Shown here: positions 33,969 to 45,706 of the stretch, piece by piece
How positions within the stretch are numbered: the first letter of the stretch is position 1
How the letters are laid out: every line of letters starts with the position of its first letter
Origin: Amorphophallus konjac
Taxonomy: Eukaryota; Streptophyta; Magnoliopsida; Alismatales; Araceae
Assembly: GCA_022559845.1 (NCBI GenBank)
Contig: JAHNEJ010001806.1
Coordinates: 166,306 to 230,305 of the forward strand
Length of the DNA: 64,000 nt
Direction of reading: 5' to 3'
Notes under the pieces: generated by a model
Told to the model about the DNA's origin: nothing
What the model saw: only the letters and a program-made list of their open reading frames with translations
Database searches by the model: none
Program-made: the position numbers and the translations under genes

Positions 33969-36209
33969 ATGTGGTCTAACAACCAGGAGAAAGCTGGCGG
34001 ACTGAACTCTAAGAGTCTAATGGCTGAGGGACACTCAGTGACTAGACCACCGTTTTTTGATGGGAATGATTATTCATACTAGAAAAATCGTATGCAGGTG
34101 TTCCTGAGAGCACAAGATCATGAGATGTGGAGAGTAGTAAGCCGCGGACCTTATGATCTCCCCGAAGATGAGGATACATGGACTAGAGAACAGGTCAGAA
34201 AATCAACCATCAACTGGGGAGCTATGAACGTGATGCAATGTGCACTTCACCCCACGGAGTTCTCAAGAGTCTCACAATGTGCAACAGCCAAGGAGATGTG
34301 GGATCGACTTGAAGTCATCTATGAAGGTACTTCAGAGGTAAGAGAGTCCAAAGCAAATATGTTAGTCTCAGAATATGAAATGTTCAGAATGAAAACTGAC
34401 GAAAATATCTCTGAGATGTATGCTAGACTAGTGCAACTAACAAATAGCTTAAAGAGTCTAGGGAAAACCTACAAGGAGCAGGAGCTAGTGAGGAAAATCT
34501 TAAGGTCCCTCACACCTATGTGGCATACCAAGGCCACAGTAATTGAGGACTCAAAGAACCTCACAACTATGACTGTGGATGAACTAGTAGGTTCTCTAAT
34601 GGCCTATGAGGTCAACCTAAAGAGAAAGGAAGATGAGGGCAAGAAAAAGAAGCAGCTCGCCCTGAAGACTAAAATAGGCACCTCTGAATTATCTAACACT
34701 GATGACTCATCTAGCACAGGTGAGGAAACTGGGGAGCTAGCCATGCTAACAAGAAAGTTCAGAAGGTTTCTGCGGAAGGAAGGTAAAGGATTTAAAAATC
34801 CGAAGGGCATGGTAAGGAAATCATCCCAGTTTAAGACTGACAAAAATAAAGCTTCATCTAACAAGCTTGTATGCTACAACTGCAGGAAACCAGGACACAT
34901 GAAGGCTGAATGTCCAGAGGCTCCTAAGAAATCAAGCTTCAAGTGGAAAGGCAAGAAACCAAAGGCAATGATAAGCACATGGAGCGAGGAGGAGGAAAGC
35001 AGCGAAGAGGAAACAACTTCCGAGGAAGAAGAAGGAAACACATGTCTAATGGCCAAAGGAGACAGCAGCGATCTTGAGGTAACCTCCCCTTTTCAAGACT
35101 TTTCTAGCTCAGATTGGGAAGAAGCCTATTCAGATTTACTTGATACATATGAAATAATAAGAAGGGAAAATAAAAGTTTGAAGAAGAAGGTTAATCAGTT
35201 CAATAATGACAGCAACTCAATTGCCAACAGAACTGAACTAGAATTGGAGATCACCACCTTGCAAAATAAACTGAATCAACGCGAGATAGATGAAGAAAAC
35301 GTCAAAGGGCTATTAGAAGAAAATGAAGTACTGAAAAACACAATTGACGAGTTAAAATTAAAGACTCAAGAATATGAACAGGAAACTAAGCTAACTCAAG
35401 AAAGAAACAACTCACTCAAGGAAGAAAACAGTCAACTTCTGAAAGAAATAGAAAGAATCCAAAGTGAACTGAAAAACAAACAGGAAACATTGGAAAAAAT
35501 GACTAAGGGTCAAGAAAACTTGAACGCTGTGTTGAGAATAAAAGTAAATTTTCAGAAAGAGGGGTTAGGGTACAACCCAACGGCTAAAAAGGAATTCCAA
35601 ATAAAAACTTTAAATGAAATAGCTGACTCTAAAGGAAAAGGCCCCTTGATAAACTTATATCAAAACAAACAAAAGGATATAGCTGAAAGCTCCTCTAAAC
35701 AGATTAATGTCACCTTGGAAGAGAGGAATTCTAAAGGGAAAATGGATAATCCCCATCAGTTTAAAAACAACAGTCATATCAGACGAGAAGTTCAAATTCA
35801 CAGAAGTAACCAGACAAACAAAGCATTAAATCATGTTAATAAACACAAACCTGTAAAACAAGGTGTCTGGAAACAAGCTGGTCGACAACAGACCCCTCCT
35901 CTGTCGACCAGAGGCTCAACCAGAACAGATACTGGTATCTGGAGAAACTATGGTCGACCACAGACTTACCAGATGTCGACCATGACCAGACACGCAAACA
36001 GAACCCACAAATTTTCCCAGCTGAAACAGAATGGAAATTGGAACTTAAGAGAGTGGACTCAGAATAGACACAACCTGAACAAGTTCAGAAATGAAAAGAT
36101 AAACTGTTCTAACAAAATTTGGGTTCCCAAGGTGTTGTTACAGCAGTTTCATGATTTCACAAGCTATCTTGGACCCGGGTACCATTTGGGTCCAAAAGTT
36201 TCTGTGTAA
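33969..36209 (+). pseudogene. Sirevirus gag (retrotransposon capsid/nucleocapsid), interrupted by a stop
   Basis: The frame opens at the ATG at 33969 and reads FFDGNDYSY, the usual copia gag N-terminus, then meets TAG at 34080-34082; it stays open from there (next ATG at 34092) to TAA at 36207-36209. The UBN2-like gag core is followed by a CCHC zinc knuckle (CYNCRKPGHMKAEC, about 34870-34912), acidic Ser/Glu clusters (34985-35040), and a long coiled coil (about 35150-35520) typical of Sireviruses. Near the C-terminus (35881-35980) four GTCGAC motifs are embedded in coding sequence. The frame is the same as that of the following pol segment. Confidence 0.9.
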
Positions 36210-37247
36210 TTTGTGATGCAGGAATGTCTGGCAGCCATGCACAACAAGTGGTATTTAGATAGTGGTTGCTCAAGACACATGACGGGAGACAAGACCAAGT
36301 TCTCCCAGCTGAGCGCAAAAGATGGAGGATATGTGACGTTTGGAGGAAATAACAAAGGCAAAATCATTGGGATAGGTGAGATAGGTAAGAAACCCTCAAG
36401 CTGCATTGAAAATGTATTATTAGTGGATGGACTGGAATATAACTTATTGAGCATCAGTCAATTATGCGACAAAGGCCATAAAGTGGTGTTTGACTCCAAG
36501 ATCTGCAGAATTATTGAGCCAAATTCAGAAGCAGTCAAGTTTATGGGCAAGAGGGTAAATAATGTCTACATGATAGACTTGGATGATCCAGCCCACTCCA
36601 ACTTGTGCCTAACCGCCAAGAAGGAGGACTTGACCTGGTTGTGGCACCGAAGACTAGGGCATGTTAGCTATAGGGTGTTGCACAAACTTGTGAAAAATAA
36701 AATGGTTCTTGGTATGCCTGAAATTTCGTTTGCTCAAAATGTCAAAGTATGTGAAGCATGTACCCAAGGAAAGCAAACAAGAAAATCATTCAAAGGTAGA
36801 ACTGAAAGTCAGTCATCAAGACCCCTAGAACTTGTGCACATGGACCTTTTTGGCCCAACAAGAACTGCTAGTCTTAGTGGTAAGAAATATGGTTATGTTC
36901 TAGTTGATGACTTTTCCAGATTTACATGGGTAATGTTCTTATCACATAAAAGTGATGCTTTTTATGAGTTTCAGGAATTTTACAAAAGAATGAAGCAGGA
37001 TGGTAAGTCCAAAGTGTGTTCAATCATATCTGACCATGGGGGGGAATTTGAAAATTCTGATTTTGATGTATTCTGCAGAAACAAGGGCATAACCCACAGA
37101 TTCTCCTCACCAAGGACACCGGAGCAAAATGGGGTTGTGGAGAGAAGGAACCGCACTCTTGTCGAGATGGCTAGAACCATGTTGGTTGAAGCTAATCTTC
37201 CAAAGAAATTTTGGCAGAAGCGGTCAACACAGCATGCTACATTGTAA
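36210..37247 (+). pseudogene. Sirevirus pol part 1: protease and integrase core
   Basis: In frame with gag, separated only by TAA at 36207-36209. The aspartic protease is marked by WYLDSGCSRHMTGD (36252-36290). The integrase has an HHCC zinc domain (HRRLGH...CEACTQGK, 36640-36780) and catalytic residues in LVHMDLFGP, SDHGGEFEN and an E in the PEQNGVVERRNRT segment (37120-37160). A one-base frameshift at about 37211-37214 ends this frame at 37247 and the protein continues in the next frame. Confidence 0.9.
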
Positions 37248-39340
37248 ACCGGGCAATGGTAAGACCGTCTAGTGCAAAAACTCCATATGAAATGTTCAAA
37301 GGTAAAAAACCATCCCTAGCTCATTTTAGAATCTTTGGTGCAAGATGTTTCATTCATAACAATGATAAGAAAGTCTTGGACAAATTTGAACCTAAGAGTG
37401 ACTCAGGAATATTCTTGGGCTATTCTGACCGATCAAGAGCCTATAGGGTATTTAACACCAAAGATCAAGTGGTTGAAGAATCCCCTCATATTTCATTTGA
37501 TGAAATTAATGATTTTGGCAAAAATGAACAGGTCAGCAAGGAAGAAGAAGATGGGGAATTTCTAGATGGCAAAGAAAAACCGATGGAGAATGAAGAAGAA
37601 CTGAATCAAGAAAGAAATCAAGGTAATTCTAATGATCAAACCGAAGGAGAGGTCAACTCAGGTAACAATCTTGAAAACTTAAGACTTCTTAGAGATCATC
37701 CCTTGGATAACATTATTGGTGGAATTCATGATCCTAGGAAGACTAGATCTCAGCTCAAGGCCATTAATGAACTAGATCAACTTGCCCTTGTGTCCCAAAT
37801 AGAGCCCAAATCTGTAGAGGAAGCCTTAAAGGATGAATCATGGATAAATGCTATGCATGAAGAACTAAATCAGTTTGAAAGAAATCAGGTGTGGAGTCTT
37901 GTCCCTAGACCCTCATCTCACCCCGTTATTGGAACCAAATGGGTTTATAAAAACAAGCTAAGTGAAGAAGGGGTTGTGATGAGAAACAAGGCTCGGCTGG
38001 TGGCTAAAGGGTACAACCAGGAATTTGGGGTTGACTTTGAAGAATCATATGCTCCAGTTGCTAGATTAGAAGCCATCAGGATATTGTTAGCCTTTGCAGC
38101 ATCTCATGGAATTAAACTACAACAAATGGATGTAAAAAGTGCATTTCTAAATGGTATTATAAAAGAAGAGGTCTATGTGGAACAACCCCCTGGTTTTGAA
38201 AATGATGAACTTACTAATCATGTTTTCAAATTGCATAAAGCTTTGTATGGATTAAAGCAGGCTCCTCGGGCTTGGTACGAAAGGTTGAGCTCCTTCCTCA
38301 CTAAAAAGGGATACACAAGAGGTAAAATTGATCAAACATTATTTTCCAAGACCCAAGGTAAGGATATACTGTTTGTACAAATCTATGTGGATGATATTGT
38401 GTTTGGATCTACTGAAACCTCTTTGTGTACTGAATTTGCAAATTTAATGACCAATGAGTTTGAAATGAGCCTAATGGGTGATTTACAATTCTTTCTTGGA
38501 TTGCAGATCTCACAATGCAGAGAAGGATACTTTATAAATCAATCCAAGTACATAAAAGAGATGTTGAAGAAATTTGGCATGGAAAGCTGCAAGCCAATCG
38601 AGTCACCCATGGGGACAAATGCAACTTTGGAAGCAGATGTAAAAGGTAACATGGTAGATGCCAAGAAATACAGAGGTATGATCGGATCCCTGCTATACTT
38701 AACTGCATCAAGGCCAGATATTCAGTTTAGTGTATGCATGTGTGCTAGATATCAGTCTAGTCCTAGGGAATCACATTTAGGAGCTGTCAAGCGTATCTTT
38801 CGATACCTTGCCGGCACCCAAGAATTGGGTTTGTGGTATCCGACATATTGCAAACTAAATCTGATTTCATATTCGGATGCTGATTATGCTGGTTGCAAAA
38901 TTGATAGGAAGAGTACTAGTGGTTATTGTCAATTCTTAGGTGGATGTTTAATTTCATGGGCTTCTAAGAAGCAGCACTCTGTGGCACTCTCCACTGCTGA
39001 GGCTGAATATGTCGCAGTAGGGAGTTGTGGTACACAAGTTATGTGGATAAAACATCAACTCCAAGACTACAATGTAGATCTTGGCTGTGCACCCATTTTA
39101 TGTGACAACACTAGTGCTATTAACTTGTCTAAAAACCCCATTCAACACTCTAGGACAAAACACATTGAGATCCGTCATCATTTTCTGAGAGATGAGGTAT
39201 CCAAAGGAAATTTCATGCTTCAATTTGTAGAAACTGAAAAACAATTGGCAGATATCTTCACTAAACCCCTTAACAATGACAGGTTTTCAACTCTAAGAAG
39301 GGAGTTGGGGATATGTAGAATATCTCCTGAAAATTCTTGA
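37211..39340 (+). pseudogene. Sirevirus pol part 2: integrase C-terminus, reverse transcriptase, RNase H
   Basis: 709 codons open from the frameshift to TGA at 39338-39340. It begins with [13 protein letters not shown] (integrase end, GKKP motif). The RT domain covers about 37880-38620, with [34 protein letters not shown] and YVDDIVFG (active-site DD). RNase H covers about 38870-39290, with [15 protein letters not shown], and a C-terminal LADIFTKPL. This part is intact; only the junction is broken. Confidence 0.93.
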
Positions 39341-40978
39341 AATGCACATATTCATGTGTTCTCTGTATAGCTTTCTGTCATTTCTATAATTAGATATGTC
39401 AGCTAGATCTCTGGTACTGGTTGTGTTTGGAAGCTCTGGTGTCGGCTGTTACTCAAGCAACATTCTACAAATTCCTGGCACTGCTACTGGTTAGCTCTGG
39501 TGGTCGACCAACGACAGGGCATTGGTCGACCAAGGCATCAAGACAGGAAACTGTTTGGTTCTGTGACTACGCAGATGTCGACAATAGACAGTCCCATGGT
39601 CGACAATGGATCTGTACGGAAGCAAATGTCCACTTTAGACAGGTTCCTGGTTGACACTAGTTCTGGTAGGGAATCTTCTGGACTGTTTAAACTGTTTGGG
39701 CTCAGATTCATCTTCACTCATTCATCATCATCCATACTTTCCATTCCCTGTGTCTTTCTATCTCATCCTGGCCAACATTATTTTTTATTTCAGCATGGAT
39801 TCTCAAATTGAGGGGGAGAAAAAGTGTAAACTCATTCCTTGATAAAACATTGAATAACCTAACCATATCTTCCAATAAAATCACCAATGTAATCAATAAG
39901 AGTAGAGGTTGAGTGTAGTAATGAGGATTTGGACTGTACTACTTCAATAAATTCAAACCATAACTATGATTCTGTCACATGATTTTGAAGACTTATGATT
40001 TTTAGTAGTAAGTCGGTTTCTCTACTTGTGCCCGTGCTGAACAGTTAATATAAATCCAAAAATATAGCATGAATGCACGTGGAATACGCCATAACTCTGT
40101 CTTCATGGTAGAGCAATGGATTGGATTCTGAGAAACTACTGCCTCCCATTTTAAGAAAAAAAAATGGATGAAAAATAAGTGAGAGGCATGTGTGTCATGA
40201 AGAATCAATCTATCTCTGCTACTATCAAAAATTATTGAGATTGGGCATACTGAGTACCTGGGGATATTGGCGTCTGATAAACGTATATCCTCACGGATAA
40301 AAGGTGTGTCCCAGTTAAAAGTGGAATGGTTAGGCATGCTAAGTAGCCGAGGTTTCTGGCGTGTCAAAAGCGTGTCTCCTCGTGTAGAAAAGCATGTGAT
40401 AAACCTGACCACAGCTTTCAAAATGATTCCAAAAGGAAAAACTCAAAATTATCTAAAAGGCAGAGGAAAATGGTTGACCAAAGGCATGGCATGCAAAGAA
40501 AAGTTGAAAACACTGTTCAGCAAGCACAGCTATTAAAATCATCTCATGAAATCTATTATAAGTTTAAGAAGTCATGTGGAGGAAATTAGATATGGGGCGT
40601 AAGCTTATTGGTGCAATACTTTCAAATTCAAGTGAACCACTAGGCCCACTCTACTTGTTTACAAGGTGGTCTCTGCTAAGGGTGGATAGGTTAAATAAAT
40701 GCTTCATTAAGGAAAGGGCGTACACTTCAATAAATTCCCCAAATTTAATTCGGCTGATTTAATCCTGTCCCTTCGTTTTCATCATCGCGCTGGTTCCACA
40801 AACCCTAGGATTTATGACCCAGGACTTATCCACTGATATCCTGCCCCTATAAATTGAACAGACTGGGTCCCTAGGTATTCACCACCTTGCTACTTCGCCG
40901 TTTTCACCTTTCACGGTACTCTTCCGTTTCCAGTTCCCTTCCGCTCCCTTGTGCATCCCTCTTTCGCATCCTTCCACC
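39341..40978 (+). other. Sirevirus spacer between pol and envelope-like ORF
   Basis: 1.6 kb without a convincing gene. Four GTCGAC motifs lie at 39503, 39525, 39577 and 39599 in two pairs 22 bp apart. A polypurine-like ATTGAGGGGGAGAAAAAG is at 39808-39825; additional internal PPT-like runs are usual in Sireviruses. A TATA-like box stands before the next ORF (40848). Confidence 0.75.
40848..40855 (+). promoter_or_regulatory. TATA-like box before the envelope-like ORF
   Basis: CCCCTATAAATTG about 130 bp upstream of the ATG at 40979, in a GC-mixed region that looks like a plant promoter and 5' UTR. It could drive an internal transcript for the envelope-like ORF. Motif and position only. Confidence 0.35.
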
Positions 40979-41986
40979 ATGAGGTCCTCCAAGAGAGCAA
41001 GGGATGAGGCCCCTGCCGAAGCATCAAAGCCGTCCAAGCGTTCCAAGCAGAAGGCCACGCAGGGTCCGCCATCGACCCCTCGGAGGTCGACAACGGATAA
41101 TACGGCTGGATCGGGCGGAAAGATGGCAGCTTCAGAAGTACCCAACGTCCATCCAGTCTCTGGAGTTCTCAAGCCTCGGAACATCATGCCGCCGAGAAGA
41201 GTAGATATTTCCGATCAGCGGCTGATGGAGATGTTCCCAGAGTTGCTGGAAGTTTTGGACGCCCAAGGCTGGACAGAGTTTGTCTCCGCACATACTCAGT
41301 ATTCCCCACAGCTTGTGCAAGAATTCTACCACAACCTGCAAGTAGTGGATGGCCAGGTCTATACAGTAGTTCAAAGGGTCGTCGTCAGCCTCGACGTCAA
41401 GTTACTCCACAAGGCGCTGAAAATTTCCAGACATGGTGCTGTCTTCAATCCTGAGGACTTTGACTTCAGATCAGCATATGCCGTGGTCACTGGCCAACCA
41501 GCCCCTGAGGTCCTTCCAAAATCCATCAATGCCAACACCTTCCCTCCTCTTCATCGATTACTCCATCATCTTCTTACTACCATAATCCAACCGAGAGGAG
41601 GCGCCAGGGAACATGTAAGTCGCCTTCACTTATTTCTTCTCCATGGCCTCATCACTCGCCAACTCATTCGCCTTCCCAAGCTCATGCTGAACACGTTCCA
41701 CACCATTTTGCATTATCCTCTAAACTCTCTTCCATATGCTGCCCACATAACTGCCATTCTGGAAACAGCAAATATACCCATTCCTCACGCTCAGCGTGTT
41801 GTCATTCCCAAATGGCACGTATACTCTTTTCATTACGTGACCACCTTTTTGGGCTATAAGAAGGTAGGAGATCAAGTCCAGCGCACCCTACCATCCAAGG
41901 GTAAATCCAAAGCACCGTTGCCACCCTCTTCTCCACCACAGACACCAATTCATGTCAGCCCTGCTGTAACCCTCCAACTGTGGTGA
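40979..41986 (+). pseudogene. Sirevirus envelope-like / plant transposon protein ORF, first frame
   Basis: 336 codons from ATG 40979 (MRSSKRARDEAP) to TGA 41984-41986. The N-terminus is basic and Pro-rich. The middle carries VQEFYHNLQV and VVVSLDVKLLHKALKI, a pattern found in the 'putative plant transposon protein' family that occurs downstream of pol in Sireviruses. No clear signal peptide or strong membrane anchor is seen. The coding similarity continues in a different frame from about 41980, so a frameshift lies somewhere around 41890-41980. Function unknown; 'envelope-like' is a positional label. Confidence 0.7.
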
Positions 41987-42549
41987 TTCCCACTCACACT
42001 CCCACTACTACAACCACTGCTACCCATCCTTCACCTTCACTCGTCATAGTGCCATGGCAACCAGGCACTGCAGCCACTCATGTTCCAGCTACTTCTGTTC
42101 CATTTACCTCCGCTCCGTCTACTTCTGCTCCACCACCTCCTTTCACCTCCACCACTGAGTCTCAAGGAGTGCTTCTCCAGATAGCATCTCAGCTGTCCTC
42201 TCTCACCACTCAATTCCAATCCTTTCAAGAGAGTATGAATGCTGCCACCGGGCGCTTGGAGCTGCGAGTTCAGAGACTAGAACAGCAGATGGAGACCAGG
42301 TTCATAAAACAACAGGAACACTCAGAACATGCTAGCTCTCGGTTTAACAGACTGGTTGGTACTTTAGCTGAAGTGTCAGCAGAAATGGGCACTCGCATTG
42401 AGGTCACCACCCAGCAGAGTAAACAGTATCACCACGATACTATATCAGAGATCCAGAAGCTAAGGCTGTCTTATGCTCACATCGTTGACAAGCTCGATCG
42501 GATGGCAGAGCAAGTGAAGCCCGAGAGTTCTTCGTCCTCCTCAGAGTGA
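41980..42549 (+). pseudogene. Sirevirus envelope-like ORF, second frame (coiled coil)
   Basis: About 189 codons. A Thr/Pro/Ser-rich stretch (41985-42150) is followed by a heptad-like coiled coil (LQIASQLSSLTTQFQSF...LRVQRLEQQMETRF...) and a Ser-rich tail ending at TGA 42547-42549. There is no Met start of its own near the beginning; it is the frame-shifted C-terminal half of the ORF at 40979. Confidence 0.7.
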
Positions 42550-42845
42550 TAATCTACATACTCCTCTTTTTGTTGTTGACAAAGGGGGAGATAGGGTCTT
42601 ATGTGTCATTGTGTGTCTAGGTGTGTCTAGATGTCAAGACTATGTGTCACTATGTGTCTTTCTCCTTTTTGAGTCTTCATGTAACTAGTGTTATGATGCT
42701 TTTGAAAGGCACATCAAACGGCACATCAAATGAATTGTCTGGCTAAAATCGTGTTATGATAGTCTTGAATGAAATATCAAATGAATTTTATAATCTGTTG
42801 ATTGTCACAATGACTCATGGTTGTCATCATCAAAAAGGGGGAGAA
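42550..42845 (+). other. Sirevirus 3' non-coding region with polypurine tracts
   Basis: A first PPT-like GACAAAGGGGGAGATAG is at 42579-42595. The PPT next to the 3' LTR, CAAAAAGGGGGAGAA, is at 42831-42845. The CATCATCAAAAAGGGGGAG context is a Sirevirus hallmark. Confidence 0.85.
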
Positions 42846-44124
42846 TGTTGTGCATCCCTTAGTTTTGATGATGACAAAGGATATGTTTAATTGCTCCTTC
42901 AATGTAAAGTAATGAACTCATGACAATTTGATGATGACAAAAGATGTGTTTAACTAATTCAATGCAAATCTGATAGTTCAAGTAATTTCAGGTATACTGA
43001 AGTACAAGTGAAATCAACAAATCAGAAGAAGTGTCAAAGGTTGCTTGTCGACCAGTGAAGTGGTCATTGTCGACCAACGAATCCAACCAAACACAGCTCA
43101 AGTCCTTCTCGTTGTCGACCAAAGCCCTGCTCGTTGTCGACCACAAGCGATACAGCGTCCAGAACCGAAACTCAACTGAATTCAGTTCCTGTTCCTAGAA
43201 ACCTGCAGGTTGTTGCTGCAGGTTGTTGGGCTGTTCAGATGATAAGATTCCGCACTGGATTTAAGGAGAGAATGCTATTTAGAACCGGCCAAACCCAATC
43301 GAATATTCTGTTCAACCTTCTCCCTGTTTTTCAGCAGGTAATCCAACTGATTTACGCTCGATTTATAATCTGAGCGGGAAAAAGCTTCGGGCTTGAAAAA
43401 AATAACTGAATAAAAAGAAAAAGAGGACTGAGAGCGGATGATGAGAACACAGAAGAGAAGCTAAGGAAAATCCACACAAAAAGGTTGTTTCTCTGACAAA
43501 GAAAAGAAGGAGTGGCGAGTGGCTCTCCGGCAATCAAAAAGCTGCGGAAGACTGAAGGTTTCTTCGTTGCTGCAGAAGGAAGACGTGGCTCGAGGCTTTG
43601 TGAGTTCTAGCAGCAAAGCAGCTGAAGGCACCCGACTGGAAGTTCTACAGGGAGTCTATTCCTGTTACTTGGGTGATTAAGTCCCAGGCTGAATTCTTTA
43701 CTATGTTACAAAAGTCGATATTCAGTCTTGTTGCATCCTCTTGCCTTCTCATCGTTCAACTTCTGTTTACAATAAGTGTCAAGCTGTGAGGCAGCGGATA
43801 TAAGCTGTGTGTCAGCGGGAACAAGCTGTGCGTCAGCTGTGGCTTGGTTGAGATCAGAAGTTCTCAATTAGTGAAGCCTTGCTTGAGTTGAGCAAGGGGT
43901 GGACGTAAGTCTCGGGAAGAGACTGAACCACCTAAAAATTCTGTCTTGTGGTTTGCCTGTGGTGTGTGTGTGCTTTTCTACGTGTTTACTTTCAATCTTT
44001 GCTATCAGCGTTAGTTCTGTAATTCATTAAATTCTTGCGGTTTAAGTGGTCTTTATTTAATAAGTAGAAAAAGGGGGAAAGATCTATTCACCCCCCTCTA
44101 GATCTATTCAGTCCGTACTCAACA
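42846..44124 (+). repeat. 3' LTR of Sirevirus
   Basis: 1,279 bp, nearly identical to 32661-33940. GTCGAC motifs are at 43047, 43069, 43114 and 43136, again in pairs 22 bp apart. Confidence 0.95.
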
Positions 44125-45706
44125 ACACAATCCCTCGGACTAATGAGGAGACCGGAACAAGCAGCAAAAAGTAAAGAAACGGGCTAAAACTCCAGACATG
44201 GACCTTCAGTCAATCAAACCAAGTGAACAGATCAGAGAAAACCTTCCAACTCTGAGTGGAACAGTTCCTCTTACTCAAAACCATGAACACACAATCATCC
44301 ATCATAGGTGGGGCATTAGCAGGAAAACCATGGGTCATGAATGCTCAAAAGATGTGTATGATGCATGCTGGGCTAAACTAAAAGAAATCATTAAAACAAA
44401 TGCAAAGAAAGATTAAATAGAAAATACTCGAGAATAATATTGCTAGACCGAGCAAATTAGAGTCAAGACACCATCCGCAACCACGGTGTGCAGGATAGAC
44501 CCATCCTCCCCTAATTTTCCCAACCTAACGGCATATCCGATGATTAAACACGTGAACCTGGATCATCATCGTTTTTGTTAAAGGGGAACATCAGATACTG
44601 GAATACGTAGATAACCAACTAGTTCTCGAGATAATATAGCTTAGTACCATATAGTAATGCAATAAGTGATATAAGGATAGAAGGCCATACCTGACTTACC
44701 TGTACAAGCGAAACGGCAACCTGAAGTGATGCTGTAGAGAAAATTATGAACAATATTTGCAATATTTCATCATGAAATAATCATTCAAGCCAAAAAAGAA
44801 ATTAGTCATTTAATTACATAATGCAGCAGCAAAAAACATTCTTCACAATTGCTCCAGCATATGAACGGTCTAACAAAGGACCGCTCCAGAACATAAACGG
44901 TCCGGCCGGGGCCGTACAAACATTAGCAATTTTGAATATGATCATGAAACTGCACGGCCCATCATGAGACCGTTCAATGAACGGGACGGCCATCCCTTGG
45001 CCGTCCAAAGAAGTGCACCGTTAGAACTTAAACGGTCACATGAGAGACCGTCCCAATGTCACACGGTCTATCGATAGACCGTGTAATTACTGGCGGTTTC
45101 AAAAAAATAAAACCCCTCTTCTTCCTCCTCCTCCCTCCCCACCGTAACCGACGGAGGAAACCACCCCCCACAACGCCACCACCCTCCCCATCTTTTCCAA
45201 CCCCCACTCTCAATCTCACTCTCCCCCTCATCTCCTCTGCTCTATGCGATACAAACATCAATCGACGAAGCAGCTTCTCCGTCTAATGGCCGGTGAGGGA
45301 AGCCAAGGGTCGCCGCCGGCGGCCACCACGGAGGAAACTCCGGCGGCGTCATCCACGGTGGGAGAAGGAGCGGCCCACCGCCCACGGTAGAGGAAGAGGC
45401 CAGCGTGGTCGTTGTCCAGGAAGAGGACGCCGAGGAGCCACCAACGGTGCCCATGGCGGCGGTGGAGAGGCCACCGAGGACGGACGAGGTAGGTCGCCCA
45501 AAACCCTCCCCATTTCCAATTTTTAATCCATGCATGTAGCTTAGAAGGGTAGATTAGGGGCTCACGACCCCTTTAGGGTTGGTTTGGAGGCTCCACGAGG
45601 ACCTCATCGCCAGTGGAATGGGCTTGAACACCGTCGGGGGTGACGATCAACACGTAGTTTAACAGTGACCACTCAACAAAATCACGCAGTTCATATAGAA
45701 CCGTTC
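44125..45706. other. Sequence between the two copia elements; probable continuation of an older element
   Basis: It starts with the TSD copy ACACA (44125-44129). No domain-bearing frame. From 44860 to 45085 it has repeated ACGGTC/GACCGT inverted motifs like those in LTR-2, including a perfect 24-bp palindrome at 45061-45084. It is followed by a CT-rich tract (45110-45240) and a GC-rich block (45280-45500) that looks exon-like, with a GTAGGT donor-like site at 45488. Whether this is the interior of the LTR-2 gypsy element or a separate gene remnant is unresolved. Confidence 0.45.

Larger units (their letters stand above)
32661..44124 (+). mobile_element. Complete Ty1-copia Sirevirus (SIRE/Maximus type) retrotransposon
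   Basis: 11,464 bp with LTRs 32661-33940 and 42846-44124 and TSD ACACA. The order gag, protease, integrase, RT, RNase H marks copia. A coiled-coil gag extension, a long spacer, an envelope-like ORF after pol and a CATCATCAAAAAGGGGGAG polypurine region mark the Sirevirus genus. By eye the LTRs differ at about four substitutions plus one A-run length, about 0.4 percent, so insertion is recent. Coding regions nevertheless carry a stop in gag, a stop between gag and pol, a frameshift in integrase and a frameshift in the envelope-like ORF, so this copy cannot make its full protein set. Confidence 0.95.
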
